A DNA stretch of 64,000 bases from JBKEAJ01 sp047975005 (GTDB lineage Bacteria > Bacteroidota > Bacteroidia > Bacteroidales > Prolixibacteraceae). The position numbers and the translations under genes were made by a program. Positions 17,005 through 26,558 of this stretch are shown here, piece after piece. The notes beneath the pieces are model-generated. The model worked only from the letters and a program-made list of their open reading frames with translations, searched no databases and had not been told where the DNA came from. The DNA lies in contig JBKECW010000064.1 in NCBI GenBank assembly GCA_047975005.1, forward strand, positions 12,718-76,717, read 5' to 3'. The stretch's first letter is position 1; each line of letters opens with the position of its first letter.

Positions 17005-19173
17005 ATGAAAACAGTACAGGCACTTGTTTTCATAATTCTGCTCTGCGTTTCTTGTCAGAAGAACGACACAGAAAAAAGAACGACAATATCTCTCGATGGC
17101 AATTGGGATATTGCAAAAGGAATAATCGACATAAAGCCCGACAGCTACAAACACAAAACCACCGTACCCGGATTGCTAGACAAGCTGCCTACCGACTTTG
17201 AAAGACCCGCCCCAAAAGAAAAAGGAAGTATCAGGGAGCAGGGGATGCTACTGAGGCATGGCGCAAAGAATATGTCGGACGACGCCTATTGGTATCGCAC
17301 ATCATTTCAAGTTCCTGACGGCAATCTCGACATACTGCAACTAAACATCCAAAAAGCAAAATATGGTTCGAGCATATACCTAAACGGACAAAGGATAAAG
17401 AATCACTCCTACAATTTCACCCGAAACCTCATCAATATCACTGACTATATTCGCAAAGACACCGCAAACATTCTGGAAATATGCATCGGTGCAGAAAGAT
17501 ATAATAAACTGTCGAGCACAGTCAGCGGCAGCGATTTTGAAAAACGAAGATATATATCGGGAATATACGACCACGTATCCATAACTTCGGCATCTGCTCC
17601 TTTTGTTGCGAATGTACAGGTTGCCCCAAAGATAGGCGACAGCAGTATTGATATTGAAACAGAGCTGTTTAACCCAACAGCCATAAGCATAACAGGCAAT
17701 GTAGTTTTTCGGGTAAAGGAGAAATCGACAGGCAAGACAGTAGTAGAGGAGAAAGTGACATTAAGTACCATCAAAGAAGGGGAAACAGTAAAGAGAAGGG
17801 ATAAAGTTGTTATTCCCGATGCACATTTGTGGTCGCCTGAAACCCCATTTCTATACACCCTCGAAGTAGAGACCAAAGGGGATCTTTTTACAACCGTCTT
17901 CGGAATGCGAGAGTTTCATTTTGACACCCAAAGCAAAAAACCGATACTCAACGGAAAACCGTACTATCTACGCGGCACGAATATATGCATGTATCGTTTT
18001 TTTGAAGACCCCGACCGTGGCAACAAACCTTGGGACAAAGAGTGGGCAAGAAAAGTTATCAGGTCTTTCAAAAGTATGGGGTGGAACAGTTGTCGATACT
18101 GCATCGGTTTCCCTCCCGAAATATGGTATGAAGTTGCCGACGAAGAGGGGATGCTGATACAAGACGAATTTCCAATATGGATTTCACATTTTCTGCCCGA
18201 AAGCTGGACTTTCGAAGAGCTGTATCCTCAGTTTGAAGACTGGATGCAAGAGCGATGGAATCATCCCTGCGTAATAATATGGGATGCACAAAACGAATCT
18301 GTAATAGGCGAGTTGATGACAGATGTAATCGATTCTGTCAGACAACTCGACATGTCCGACCGTCCTTGGGACAACGGTTGGGATATCGGACGTCGTAAGA
18401 CTGATCCTTTCGAAGCACATCCATATTTATTTTACAATCCGGTGTCTGCTCCACAGGCATCCGATTTCAGAATGAATAAACTATCACAAGTGAATCCTGA
18501 GCCGGGAACTATCCGTGGCGAATCCGGAGGGTCGCGTATCACAAATACACAAAACCAACCCATCATAATTAACGAATATGATTGGCTCTGGCTAAACCGC
18601 GACGGATCTTCCTGCTCTTTGTCGAAGAAAAACTACGACGCAATGTTGGGCAAAGATGCAACACCTAACCAACGACGCGAACTTTACGCCCGATACACGG
18701 CAATGTTCACCGAGTTCTACCGAGCAGGACGGAAAGTGGCAGGAATACAACACTTTTGCGGGCTTGGCTATTCTAACCCTCCCGACGGCGAAACCTCAGA
18801 CCACTTCATCGATTTGGAAAATGTCGTAATGGAACCGTACTATGTCAAATATGTCGGTAACTCATTCGCTCCTCTGGGAATTATGATTAATTTCTTCGAA
18901 CCAAAATTTAAGGTCGACGAAGAAATAGAAGTCCCCGTAAAACTCATTAACGATACTGATGCAAACTGGAAAGGAAGTATAAAACTATCCCTACACAACA
19001 AAGACGGAGAAGAAATAAAATCAGAAATTATAGGCGCGTCCGTATCCAAGCTAGACACCTCCAAGTTTTCAATAGGCTTTAAGCTACCCACGCAACAAGG
19101 AGAGTACGAATTTATCGCTACCATCGATGACAAAGATGTCAGCTCATATCGAAAAATATCAGTTAACCCCTGA
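17005..19173 (+). CDS. GH2-family glycoside hydrolase lipoprotein
   Basis: From the preferred start at 17005 this is a 722-residue lipoprotein with signal and lipobox VSC (MKTVQALVFIILLCVSCQ). An earlier ATG at 16972 would put 11 polar residues before the signal, which is less likely. GH2 layout: N-terminal sugar-binding jelly roll (SSIYLNGQRI), Ig-like domain (VIPDAHLWSPETPFLYTLEVE), then a TIM barrel (KPYYLRGTNICMYRFFEDP). The acid/base is in WDAQNESV (Glu431) and the probable nucleophile in IIINEYDWLW (Glu524). GH2 includes beta-galactosidases, beta-mannosidases and beta-glucuronidases; the substrate is not assignable. Broken susC/susD genes follow 87 bp downstream. Confidence 0.88.
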   Translation: MKTVQALVFIILLCVSCQKNDTEKRTTISLDGNWDIAKGIIDIKPDSYKHKTTVPGLLDKLPTDFERPAPKEKGSIREQGMLLRHGAKNMSDDAYWYRTSFQVPDGNLDILQLNIQKAKYGSSIYLNGQRIKNHSYNFTRNLINITDYIRKDTANILEICIGAERYNKLSSTVSGSDFEKRRYISGIYDHVSITSASAPFVANVQVAPKIGDSSIDIETELFNPTAISITGNVVFRVKEKSTGKTVVEEKVTLSTIKEGETVKRRDKVVIPDAHLWSPETPFLYTLEVETKGDLFTTVFGMREFHFDTQSKKPILNGKPYYLRGTNICMYRFFEDPDRGNKPWDKEWARKVIRSFKSMGWNSCRYCIGFPPEIWYEVADEEGMLIQDEFPIWISHFLPESWTFEELYPQFEDWMQERWNHPCVIIWDAQNESVIGELMTDVIDSVRQLDMSDRPWDNGWDIGRRKTDPFEAHPYLFYNPVSAPQASDFRMNKLSQVNPEPGTIRGESGGSRITNTQNQPIIINEYDWLWLNRDGSSCSLSKKNYDAMLGKDATPNQRRELYARYTAMFTEFYRAGRKVAGIQHFCGLGYSNPPDGETSDHFIDLENVVMEPYYVKYVGNSFAPLGIMINFFEPKFKVDEEIEVPVKLINDTDANWKGSIKLSLHNKDGEEIKSEIIGASVSKLDTSKFSIGFKLPTQQGEYEFIATIDDKDVSSYRKISVNP

Positions 19174-19260
19174 TATGAGCTAGAATAATACATCTCCGGA
19201 ATTGAATAATTGCTCCGAAAATATCGGGGCATTAAATACCTTAACTTAAAATCCATACTT

Positions 19261-19895
19261 ATGAAAAAAAAACAAACATTTTTCATCTAGTGACAGCTTT
19301 TGTTACTGCATGATAGGCGTATTAAGAGCAGCTTTGACAGTTATTCTGCTCGTGGGATTTATCCCTTTTACAAGCCTTGCAGAAGTGGAAAGATTTTCAT
19401 CCACGGAACAGCTTAGCAATAACGCAATGCAAGGAAACATAGAAGGGATAGTGACAGACAGCAAGGGAGAAGCCTTGGCAGGCGTTTCTATTCGTATCAA
19501 AGGAACTTATTTAGGAACTATAAGCGACGTGGACGGTAAATTCAGTCTAAAAGCCAAAGACGTTGATATACTCGTTTTTTCATTTATCGGAATGGTACTC
19601 AAGAAATTGAAGTAGGCGGACAATCTAATTTTGAGATAAAAATGAAAGCCGACGCAATAGGTCTTGATGAGGTTGTTGCCATCGGCTACGGTACTCAGAA
19701 AAAGGTGGACCTCACAGGAGCTGTTTCTTCAGTAAATGCCGACAAACTGGAGAACATCCCTACCCCAAGCATAAACAGAGCCTTGCAAGGACAAGCATCG
19801 GGAGTGTTTATATCTTCCAACGACGGGTCGCCCGGAGGTGGAACAACAGTAAGAATCAGAGGCTATGGGTCATTACAAAGTGGCAACGGGCTCCT
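19261..19895 (+). pseudogene. susC remnant (5' end only, frameshifted and truncated)
   Basis: The frames encode the start of a SusC receptor: signal peptide (MIGVLRAALTVILLVGFIPF), carboxypeptidase-like domain (GNIEGIVTDSKGEALAGVSI, DGKFSLKA), TonB-box region (GLDEVVAIGYGTQKK) and the start of the plug (VRIRGYGSLQSGNG). Three defects are visible. An ATG at 19261 followed by nine A's leads to a stop at 19288; eight A's would put it in frame with the signal peptide. Near 19593 the frame shifts at FIGM, where one extra G would restore FIGMGTQEIEVGGQ. At about 19890 the plug ends abruptly and susD sequence begins in another frame. Nearly the whole barrel is missing. If translation normally starts at 19310, the first defect is not real. 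Confidence 0.85.
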
Positions 19896-20827
19896 GTAAT
19901 AGGGCAACAAAAGGAGCTGCACAAACGCTACTTGCAAAAGCATATTTATATCAGAAAAAGTTTTCTGAATGCGAAGCTGTGTCAGGAGAGGTAATCAACT
20001 CCGGAGACTATACTCTAACTCCCGATTATAAGGATATTTGGAGCGGAGAGAGCGAACATATTGACAACGGAACCATCTTCGATATAGTTTACACCTCTAG
20101 TGACATAGGGCGTCATATTGCTTATTGGGCAGTATCTCAACGTAGCAGAAATTGGAAAGGCTGGGGACTTAATTGCCCATCAGCAGACCTTCTAAGCGAA
20201 TTTGAGCAAGAACCGGGAGATCCCCGTATTATCTGGACATTTCAATTTAATGGAGACATTTCTGAAGGGCGAGTGGTAAATAACGAAGGTTACGATAATC
20301 CTGACCTTATGCATTGTAGAAAGGCATGGAATGCCTTGTCAAAAGACCCTGCAAACGGAAATTTCGGTAAAAATTTCAAAGTGCTACGATATGCAGACGT
20401 ATTGCTTATGTATGCAGAGGCAGCCAATGAAAATGGCAACTCCGCAGGAGCTCTTGAAAAGTTAAATATGGTTCGCAAGCGTGCAAGAGAATCTAGTGTC
20501 ACCGACCCGGAAAGAGAGTTTATTAATTACACACTTCCTGATTTGCCGACCGACCAAAGAGTGCCAGATGTCGCAACCGGCGATAAAGACGAACTGCGAA
20601 ATGCAATATGGCACGAGCGCCGCCTTGAATTTGCCACCGAAGGCAATCGTTTCTTCGAGCTTGTTCGTCAGGGAAGAGCAGGGGAAGTGATGAGATCCTA
20701 CGAGTCAAGAGGAGGGAAACAGGGTTACGGCAGAAACTTCGATGATGAGAAAAACGTGCGTTGGCCAATTCCACAAGTAGACATAGACCAAACACTTGGT
20801 GTATTAACACAGAATCCGAAATATTAG
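19896..20827 (+). pseudogene. susD remnant (3' part only)
   Basis: About 310 residues of the C-terminal part of a SusD protein, beginning within ATKGAAQTLLAKAYLYQKKF. It continues through YADVLLMYAEAANENGN, AIWHERRLEFATEGNRFFELVRQG, and ends in the usual IPQVDIDQTLGVLTQNPKY. The signal peptide, lipobox and N-terminal helices are absent. A Met at 19865 opens the frame, but its first residues come from the susC side of the junction, so no export signal exists. A strong terminator follows. The protein, if made, would stay in the cytoplasm. Confidence 0.85.
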
Positions 20828-20848
20828 TCACACACTAAAACTTATTCA

Positions 20849-20880
20849 GGACGGAGAATAGCACTCCGTCCTTTTTTTTT
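20849..20880 (+). terminator. intrinsic terminator after the susD remnant
   Basis: A perfect 8-bp stem, GGACGGAG (20849-20856) with CTCCGTCC (20864-20871), closes a 7-nt loop and is followed by nine T's. Confidence 0.9.
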
Positions 20881-21178
20881 GCCTCTTCATAATGCCGAAG
20901 CAAACAAATTTGATGATATTGCCCATACTTTTCTGGAGGTTTGTGTGTCCGTATCGCCCCGTAGCGGTATGTATATATTCATTCTTTTTGGAGATTGCAA
21001 GGTGCAAAATGTTAAGAGTTTTTTTTGCTAAAAATAGACTAATAGAAAAAACGAATAAAATTATTTTGGATTATGGAATAAAATGTGGTAATTTTGAATA
21101 TTATGGTGGTTGTGAATTTTGTCTGTCGTGTGCAATTTATCCATACTCAATTGTCTATTAGACAAAGTAAATTACTAT
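20881..21178. other. Intergenic region before the T9SS cargo gene
   Basis: The short frames here are not gene-like in composition. The only feature seen is the promoter at 21065-21096. Confidence 0.6.
21065..21096 (+). promoter_or_regulatory. Bacteroidota-type promoter for the T9SS cargo gene
   Basis: TTTG (21065-21068), a 20-bp spacer and TAATTTTG (21089-21096) exactly match the Bacteroidota consensus TTTG-N19-21-TAnnTTTG. The predicted 5' leader to the start at 21179 is about 75 nt. Confidence 0.65.
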
Positions 21179-23371
21179 ATGAAGAAATTTTTACTGTTTA
21201 TATCTGTTGTGATTATTGCTGCTTCTGCGATGGCTCAGCCCTCGTGGTTTTACAGTGGCACTCGACAGTTGGACGAGGAGCAGTTGAAGAAGGTTCTTCA
21301 AGAGAGGATTGATAACAGAATCGGTCTGTCTGAGGATGCAGTTAAGGAATTGTCCAAGAAATATAACAGGACAGGCAATAACAACGACAATGTTTTATTA
21401 TTTTATACTAAAACGACAAGCAGGAAGCTGGATGTCCCCGCTGATAATGCGGGAAGTTGGTCTATCTCGGATTACCTGAATTCTAAAAGAGGGACGGGAG
21501 ATATCTTAAATATTAGGCAGGTAGAGTCTGGGTCTTCATTAGAGAAACTCAATAACATGTCTGTTTCATCGACAAAAAGTCAAAGTCAGGTTTTTAAAAA
21601 CAGTCAATTGGTAGACGAGTTCTCAATGATGTCAGACAGCATGAAGGGAGAGATTGCCAGAATGATATTTTATAGCGAGTTGCAAAAAAATAATCCTGAC
21701 ATACATGCAAAGACAGAAGAGAACCTAAAGGTTGCAGATGGATTTACTGTTGAAGATTGGAAAACCTTACTTGAGTGGAACAATAAATACCCTCCTAACA
21801 ATAGAGAAACAAAGCTTAACCAGAATGCATACAGCTCTCAGAATGTTAGGAATCCTTTTGTAGATAATCCGAATTTTGCCAACAAAATTTGGAATTATGG
21901 TAGCGATGAGAATATTTCTTTTGGAGACATAACTCAATCTCCATTGGTTCCGAAGAAAGATGATACTGTTGACATATCTACCCCAATATTTGTTGAAAGC
22001 GGAACCGTAAATCAGGTGACACTCACCTACGGCTTGAGTTATGATGCAAACACATACTCCCAAAGCATGGAGGATAAAAATCAGGTTTATTCGGCTAAAC
22101 TTAAATTGACAGGAATAGAGGAGACCGAGACTATGTTTTATAGGATTATTGCAGTTTCTGACAGCGATACCAGCTCTGTTTCTTCAGATTTTACAGTGCC
22201 TAAGGATATTCATTCTAGCGAGATTGACGACATTGGTGCAGTGCAAGGTTTAGGACTGTGTTCGGATATAATAGGAGAGCATACTTATGTGACAGGTCGG
22301 GTAACTGGTAATCTAGACAGGACATGGTATCTACAATCTGGAGAAGAAAAACGGAGTGGTATAGCCATTGATGGCAATCTATTCAGGGGGCAAGTCGGAG
22401 ACAGTGTCATTCTTGGGGGATATGTATTTGAAAAAAATGGAGTTACAAGCATCAGCGACTTGACATATACATTTAATTATCATCGCCCTGTTCCTTATAA
22501 ACCGCTAGAGGTTAGTATCAAAGAGTTGAAGAATAGCCCTGAAGACTATGAGAGTATGCTGATTAGAATACCAGAGGTTAAATTTCTTGATGACAAGAGC
22601 CAGTTGCCTAAGGCAGGAGGTAAGACTATGATAAGTTCTGCAAGGGATGAGGAGTACTCAATAAGTATAAAAATAGATTCGGCAATAGACCTTGCAGGGA
22701 AGACTTATCCTAATGGAATAGTCGATGTGCAGGGGATTTTGAGTGAGGATGGAGACGAATACTTTATTATACCTCGCACGTTTTCAGATTTGAATATAAA
22801 GAGAGACACAGTAGCTCCAAAAATAACAGACCTTTCTTTTGATAAGACAAATGCAATGTTGAGAGTGAAATATAGCGAACCGATAGAAGTGAGTTCTGCA
22901 ACCAATCCTGAGAGCTATGAGTTTGTCAGCAAGTCGACTAGGGCGGAGTATGTCAGGCTTGATGACTCAAAAAGAATTGCGACATTGTTGTTGTCGAATG
23001 TTCCGGAAAAGGAGATGACCTTTACGGCAAGAGGAGTAGAGGATCTTGCTGGCAATAAAGCTGGGGGTGTTGAGTATTCGGTTAATGTTCCGGTCTCCAC
23101 AAAAGACCATAATTTTAGTATGGATTATAATGGAGATGACGTGCAGCTGTCTAAAAGCGCCTTTAAACACAATGAGTTACAGGTGAAATCGAAGGGGCTA
23201 GAAATTTCTAAAATAGAGATATATTCTATGGTCGGAGACAAACTCATAGAGTATCCGGTCGATGCATTTAGTACGACAATAAATATTAATAACCTGGGTA
23301 AAGGTATGTATATTGCTGATATTTTTTTAGATAACAACAGCAAAGTTTCCAGGAAATTTGTAAAAGACTGA
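21179..23371 (+). CDS. Secreted multidomain protein with type IX secretion C-terminal sorting domain
   Basis: A 730-residue protein. The start at 21179 places a signal peptide (MKKFLLFISVVIIAASAMAQ) at the N-terminus; an upstream in-frame start at 21119 would bury it. Residues about 1-230 are unassigned. The middle (about 350-560) looks like an OB-fold or DUF5689-type region (YVTGRVTGNLDRTWYLQSG, GIVDVQGILSEDGDEYFIIP). Then comes an Ig-like domain (RDTVAPKITDLSF, ARGVEDLAGNKAGG). The last ~75 residues (ISKIEIYSMVGDKLIEYP, LGKGMYIADIFLDN, KFVKD) form a type A sorting domain, so it should cross the outer membrane by T9SS and be anchored or released. Function unknown. recQ follows 27 bp downstream. 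Confidence 0.8.
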   Translation: MKKFLLFISVVIIAASAMAQPSWFYSGTRQLDEEQLKKVLQERIDNRIGLSEDAVKELSKKYNRTGNNNDNVLLFYTKTTSRKLDVPADNAGSWSISDYLNSKRGTGDILNIRQVESGSSLEKLNNMSVSSTKSQSQVFKNSQLVDEFSMMSDSMKGEIARMIFYSELQKNNPDIHAKTEENLKVADGFTVEDWKTLLEWNNKYPPNNRETKLNQNAYSSQNVRNPFVDNPNFANKIWNYGSDENISFGDITQSPLVPKKDDTVDISTPIFVESGTVNQVTLTYGLSYDANTYSQSMEDKNQVYSAKLKLTGIEETETMFYRIIAVSDSDTSSVSSDFTVPKDIHSSEIDDIGAVQGLGLCSDIIGEHTYVTGRVTGNLDRTWYLQSGEEKRSGIAIDGNLFRGQVGDSVILGGYVFEKNGVTSISDLTYTFNYHRPVPYKPLEVSIKELKNSPEDYESMLIRIPEVKFLDDKSQLPKAGGKTMISSARDEEYSISIKIDSAIDLAGKTYPNGIVDVQGILSEDGDEYFIIPRTFSDLNIKRDTVAPKITDLSFDKTNAMLRVKYSEPIEVSSATNPESYEFVSKSTRAEYVRLDDSKRIATLLLSNVPEKEMTFTARGVEDLAGNKAGGVEYSVNVPVSTKDHNFSMDYNGDDVQLSKSAFKHNELQVKSKGLEISKIEIYSMVGDKLIEYPVDAFSTTININNLGKGMYIADIFLDNNSKVSRKFVKD

Positions 23372-23398
23372 TAAAAACGAAATCAAAATAAATGGCTT

Positions 23399-25600
23399 AT
23401 GGAACTAAGCAAGATGCTCTCAGCAAGACTGAGAGAGTTTTTTGGATTTGATACTTTTAAGGGAGAGCAACGCGAAATAATAGAAAGTGTACTTAGTGGG
23501 CGCAACACATTTGTGCTGATGCCTACTGGCGGAGGGAAATCATTATGCTACCAGTTGCCTGCGCTTATGTCCGAGGGTACAGCCATTGTAGTTTCGCCAC
23601 TTATCGCCTTGATGAAAAATCAGGTCGATGCCGTTAGGGCTTTAGGGAGCAACAATAGTGTGGCACATGTTCTTAACTCGTCGCTGTCAAGACAAGCAAT
23701 AACAGAAGTACGAGAGGATTTGTTGGCAGGTAGAACTAAACTCCTTTACGTCGCTCCCGAGTCGCTGACAAAAGAAGAGAATGTAGAGTTGTTTAAGTCA
23801 ATAAAGATATCGTTCTATGCCGTAGACGAAGCTCATTGTATTTCGGAGTGGGGACATGATTTTAGGCCGGAATACCGTAGAATAAAACCTATTATTCAGG
23901 AGATAGAGGACCGCCCAATCATAGCACTTACAGCAACAGCAACAGCAAAAGTGCAGCATGATATAAAGAAGAATCTAGGAATGCTGGACGCTAGGGTGTT
24001 TAAGGCCTCGTTTAACAGAGAGAACCTATATTATGAGATACGCCCTAAGTCGAACAATATAAATGTAGAAATAATAAAGTACATAAAGCAACATCCCAAT
24101 AAATCGGGCATTATTTATTGTCTAAGCCGCAAAATGGTGGAGAACGTAGCAGAAGTACTTAATGTGAATGGTATAAAGGCTCTGCCTTATCATGCAGGAA
24201 TGGATGCAAATACACGTGCAACAAATCAAGACAAATTTCTGATGGAAGAAGTTGACGTTATTGTGGCTACTATTGCTTTTGGTATGGGTATAGATAAGCC
24301 GGATGTGCGCTTTGTTATCCATTACGATATACCGAAAAGTCTGGAGGGCTACTATCAAGAAACTGGGCGTGCCGGCAGAGATGGTGGCGAGGGCGAATGT
24401 GTAACTTTTTATAGCTATAACGATATTCAAAAACTTGAGAAGTTTAACCATGGAAAGCCTATATCCGAACAAGAAATAAACAAGCAGCTGCTGATGGATA
24501 CTGTCTCGTACGCCGAAACGGCGATATGTAGACGTTTGATCTTATTACATTATTTCGGAGAAGATTATAATATTGAAAACTGCGGCTCGTGTGATAACTG
24601 CCTGAAACCCAAAAAGGAGGTAGATGCAACTGACGATCTAAGAATGGTAATTAATGCAATCCTCAGCGTAAACGAGAAGTTTAAAGCCGATCATATCAGC
24701 GATATCTTAATGGCAAACCCGACCTCGTCAGTAAAGTCATTTAAGCACGATACGAATGCTTTTTACGGTAAGGGGATGAACCACAGTAAAGAATACTGGT
24801 CTGCACTATATCGACAAGCGATAGTTAAGTATTACATAGAAAAAGATATTGAGAACTATGGACTACTGAAAATCACTAATGCCGGAAGGGAGTTCATGGA
24901 ATCCAAAAAGAAATTTACCTTGGTATTAAATTTTGAGAAAGAAGAAAATGAAGGTGAAGATACAGAGATAAACTCTATTAACGCAGGTAGTAACGGGCTT
25001 GTCGGTGGAGGTGATGACGTTTTGGTTTCGTTATTGTTGAAATTGAGAAAAAAAATAGCAGATAAAGAGAATCTGCCTCCATACGTAATTTTTCAGGAGC
25101 CCTCAATCATAGACATGTCTATTCAGTATCCTGTAACTATTGACGAGCTTATCAATATACAGGGAGTAGGAAAAGGTAAGGCTGAAAGGTACGGAGAGAA
25201 ATTTATTAAGCTTATTGCTGCTTATGTTGAAGACAACGCAATAGAGCGGCCTGATGATTTGGTAGTTAGGTCTGTTGTTGATAAGTCGAAGAATAAGGTC
25301 TCAATAATTACCAGCATAGACAGGAAAGTTCCATTTGACGATATTGCAAACTCTTTGGGAATTGAATACGAAGATTTGCTTTCTGAAATAGAAGCAATAA
25401 TAAACTCCGGAACAAAGCTAAACATTGATTATTACATAAGGGATGTTATAGACGAGGATATTCAGGATGATATAATAGAAGTATTAAGAGAGGATCACAG
25501 CGACTCTCTATCTCTTGTAATGGAGGAACTAGGCAGGGATTACTCGGAAGAAGATGTTAGGCTGATGAAAATAAAATTCATCTCAGATTTAGGAAATTAG
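23399..25600 (+). CDS. recQ: ATP-dependent DNA helicase RecQ
   Basis: A 733-residue superfamily 2 3'-5' DNA helicase. Walker A MPTGGGKSLCYQLPA (Lys47), DEAH box VDEAHCISEWGHDFRPEYRR with the aromatic-rich loop, motif III ALTATAT, motif VI ETGRAGRDG, zinc-binding Cys residues (YAETAICRR, then CGSCDNC) and a winged helix are visible. An HRDC domain occupies about 535-615 (PPYVIFQEPSIIDM, INIQGVGKGKAERYG). A C-terminal extension makes it longer than the ~610-residue E. coli enzyme. It acts in recombination and replication-fork repair. The histidine kinase gene follows 11 bp downstream. Confidence 0.97.
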   Translation: MELSKMLSARLREFFGFDTFKGEQREIIESVLSGRNTFVLMPTGGGKSLCYQLPALMSEGTAIVVSPLIALMKNQVDAVRALGSNNSVAHVLNSSLSRQAITEVREDLLAGRTKLLYVAPESLTKEENVELFKSIKISFYAVDEAHCISEWGHDFRPEYRRIKPIIQEIEDRPIIALTATATAKVQHDIKKNLGMLDARVFKASFNRENLYYEIRPKSNNINVEIIKYIKQHPNKSGIIYCLSRKMVENVAEVLNVNGIKALPYHAGMDANTRATNQDKFLMEEVDVIVATIAFGMGIDKPDVRFVIHYDIPKSLEGYYQETGRAGRDGGEGECVTFYSYNDIQKLEKFNHGKPISEQEINKQLLMDTVSYAETAICRRLILLHYFGEDYNIENCGSCDNCLKPKKEVDATDDLRMVINAILSVNEKFKADHISDILMANPTSSVKSFKHDTNAFYGKGMNHSKEYWSALYRQAIVKYYIEKDIENYGLLKITNAGREFMESKKKFTLVLNFEKEENEGEDTEINSINAGSNGLVGGGDDVLVSLLLKLRKKIADKENLPPYVIFQEPSIIDMSIQYPVTIDELINIQGVGKGKAERYGEKFIKLIAAYVEDNAIERPDDLVVRSVVDKSKNKVSIITSIDRKVPFDDIANSLGIEYEDLLSEIEAIINSGTKLNIDYYIRDVIDEDIQDDIIEVLREDHSDSLSLVMEELGRDYSEEDVRLMKIKFISDLGN

Positions 25601-25611
25601 CCATAATTGTT

Positions 25612-26439
25612 ATGTTCATTCTAATTGTAATCGGAGCAATTGGACAGACTATTTTGTCTTGCTATTGGAGCATACTTGTACCTATTGCTCTGTTATGTCT
25701 GTTCCTATTTTATATGCGGGTTCAAAAAAACAAACAGCGAAGGCTAGAAGCGGCAATAAATGCTAAGGACGACTACATTGCAATGCTGGCGCATGATATG
25801 AAAACACCAATAATGACAATTAGAGGAGCAATCGAAGTTTTAGAACTCAAGTCAGAAGCATCCGAGAGAGAAAAATTCATATCTATAATTAATAGCTCGG
25901 CATTACAACTGCAGAACATTGTTGAGGACACATCCGTGCTTGCTCTAGAAACTCAGAGTACGGATCGGTTCAAGAAGGAGCGCGTTGATATAGAGCGTGT
26001 TATATGCTTGTCGGTCAGTTATTGTCAGCATCAGGCGAATAAAAAGAATGTCGCATTAAAGGTAGCGCACAATAACTCGCCTTTATGTGCTTATACAAAC
26101 CGGAGTATGCTTATTGTTGCATTGAGGAATATTGTAGCCAATGCTGTAAAGTACTCCGACATTGGGAGTGTTGTTAGTATCTTAACATCGGTAACAGATT
26201 CTGTATTGATAATAAGAATTTGCGATTATGGTGTAGGAATGCAAGCTGACAAAATAGATGAAGTTTTGGGTGGCAAAAGTGTCAGCAGCTCTGTGGGTAC
26301 TGTTGGGGAGCAGGGCAGTGGGATTGGTCTTGTCAACTCAATTAAAATTATAAAGATGCTGGATGGGTATGTAGATATATACTCGGAGAAAGGAAAGGGG
26401 ACAGAAGTACGTGTTAGCTTGGAGTGTTGCAAGATATAG
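25612..26439 (+). CDS. Membrane histidine kinase without a recognisable sensor domain
   Basis: A 275-residue kinase. Residues 1-34 are hydrophobic, one or two membrane helices with almost no periplasmic part. A short linker leads to the HisKA domain with the phospho-accepting His61 in MLAHDMKTPIMTIRGAIEVL. The ATP-binding domain has an N box (NIVANAVKYSD), G1 (DYGVGMQ) and G2 (GEQGSGIGLVNSIKII). No response regulator is nearby. It is 11 bp after recQ, so probably cotranscribed, an odd pairing. The signal and partner are unknown. Confidence 0.88.
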   Translation: MFILIVIGAIGQTILSCYWSILVPIALLCLFLFYMRVQKNKQRRLEAAINAKDDYIAMLAHDMKTPIMTIRGAIEVLELKSEASEREKFISIINSSALQLQNIVEDTSVLALETQSTDRFKKERVDIERVICLSVSYCQHQANKKNVALKVAHNNSPLCAYTNRSMLIVALRNIVANAVKYSDIGSVVSILTSVTDSVLIIRICDYGVGMQADKIDEVLGGKSVSSSVGTVGEQGSGIGLVNSIKIIKMLDGYVDIYSEKGKGTEVRVSLECCKI

Positions 26440-26558
26440 TATTTTATGATATTTTAAATAAATATTATTTATGTTTTATGGGTAAGTTTCGGATGTTGTT
26501 TGGTATCATCTTTGTTTTGTATGTTAGTGTTGGATAAGAATAAATAAAATATATTATA

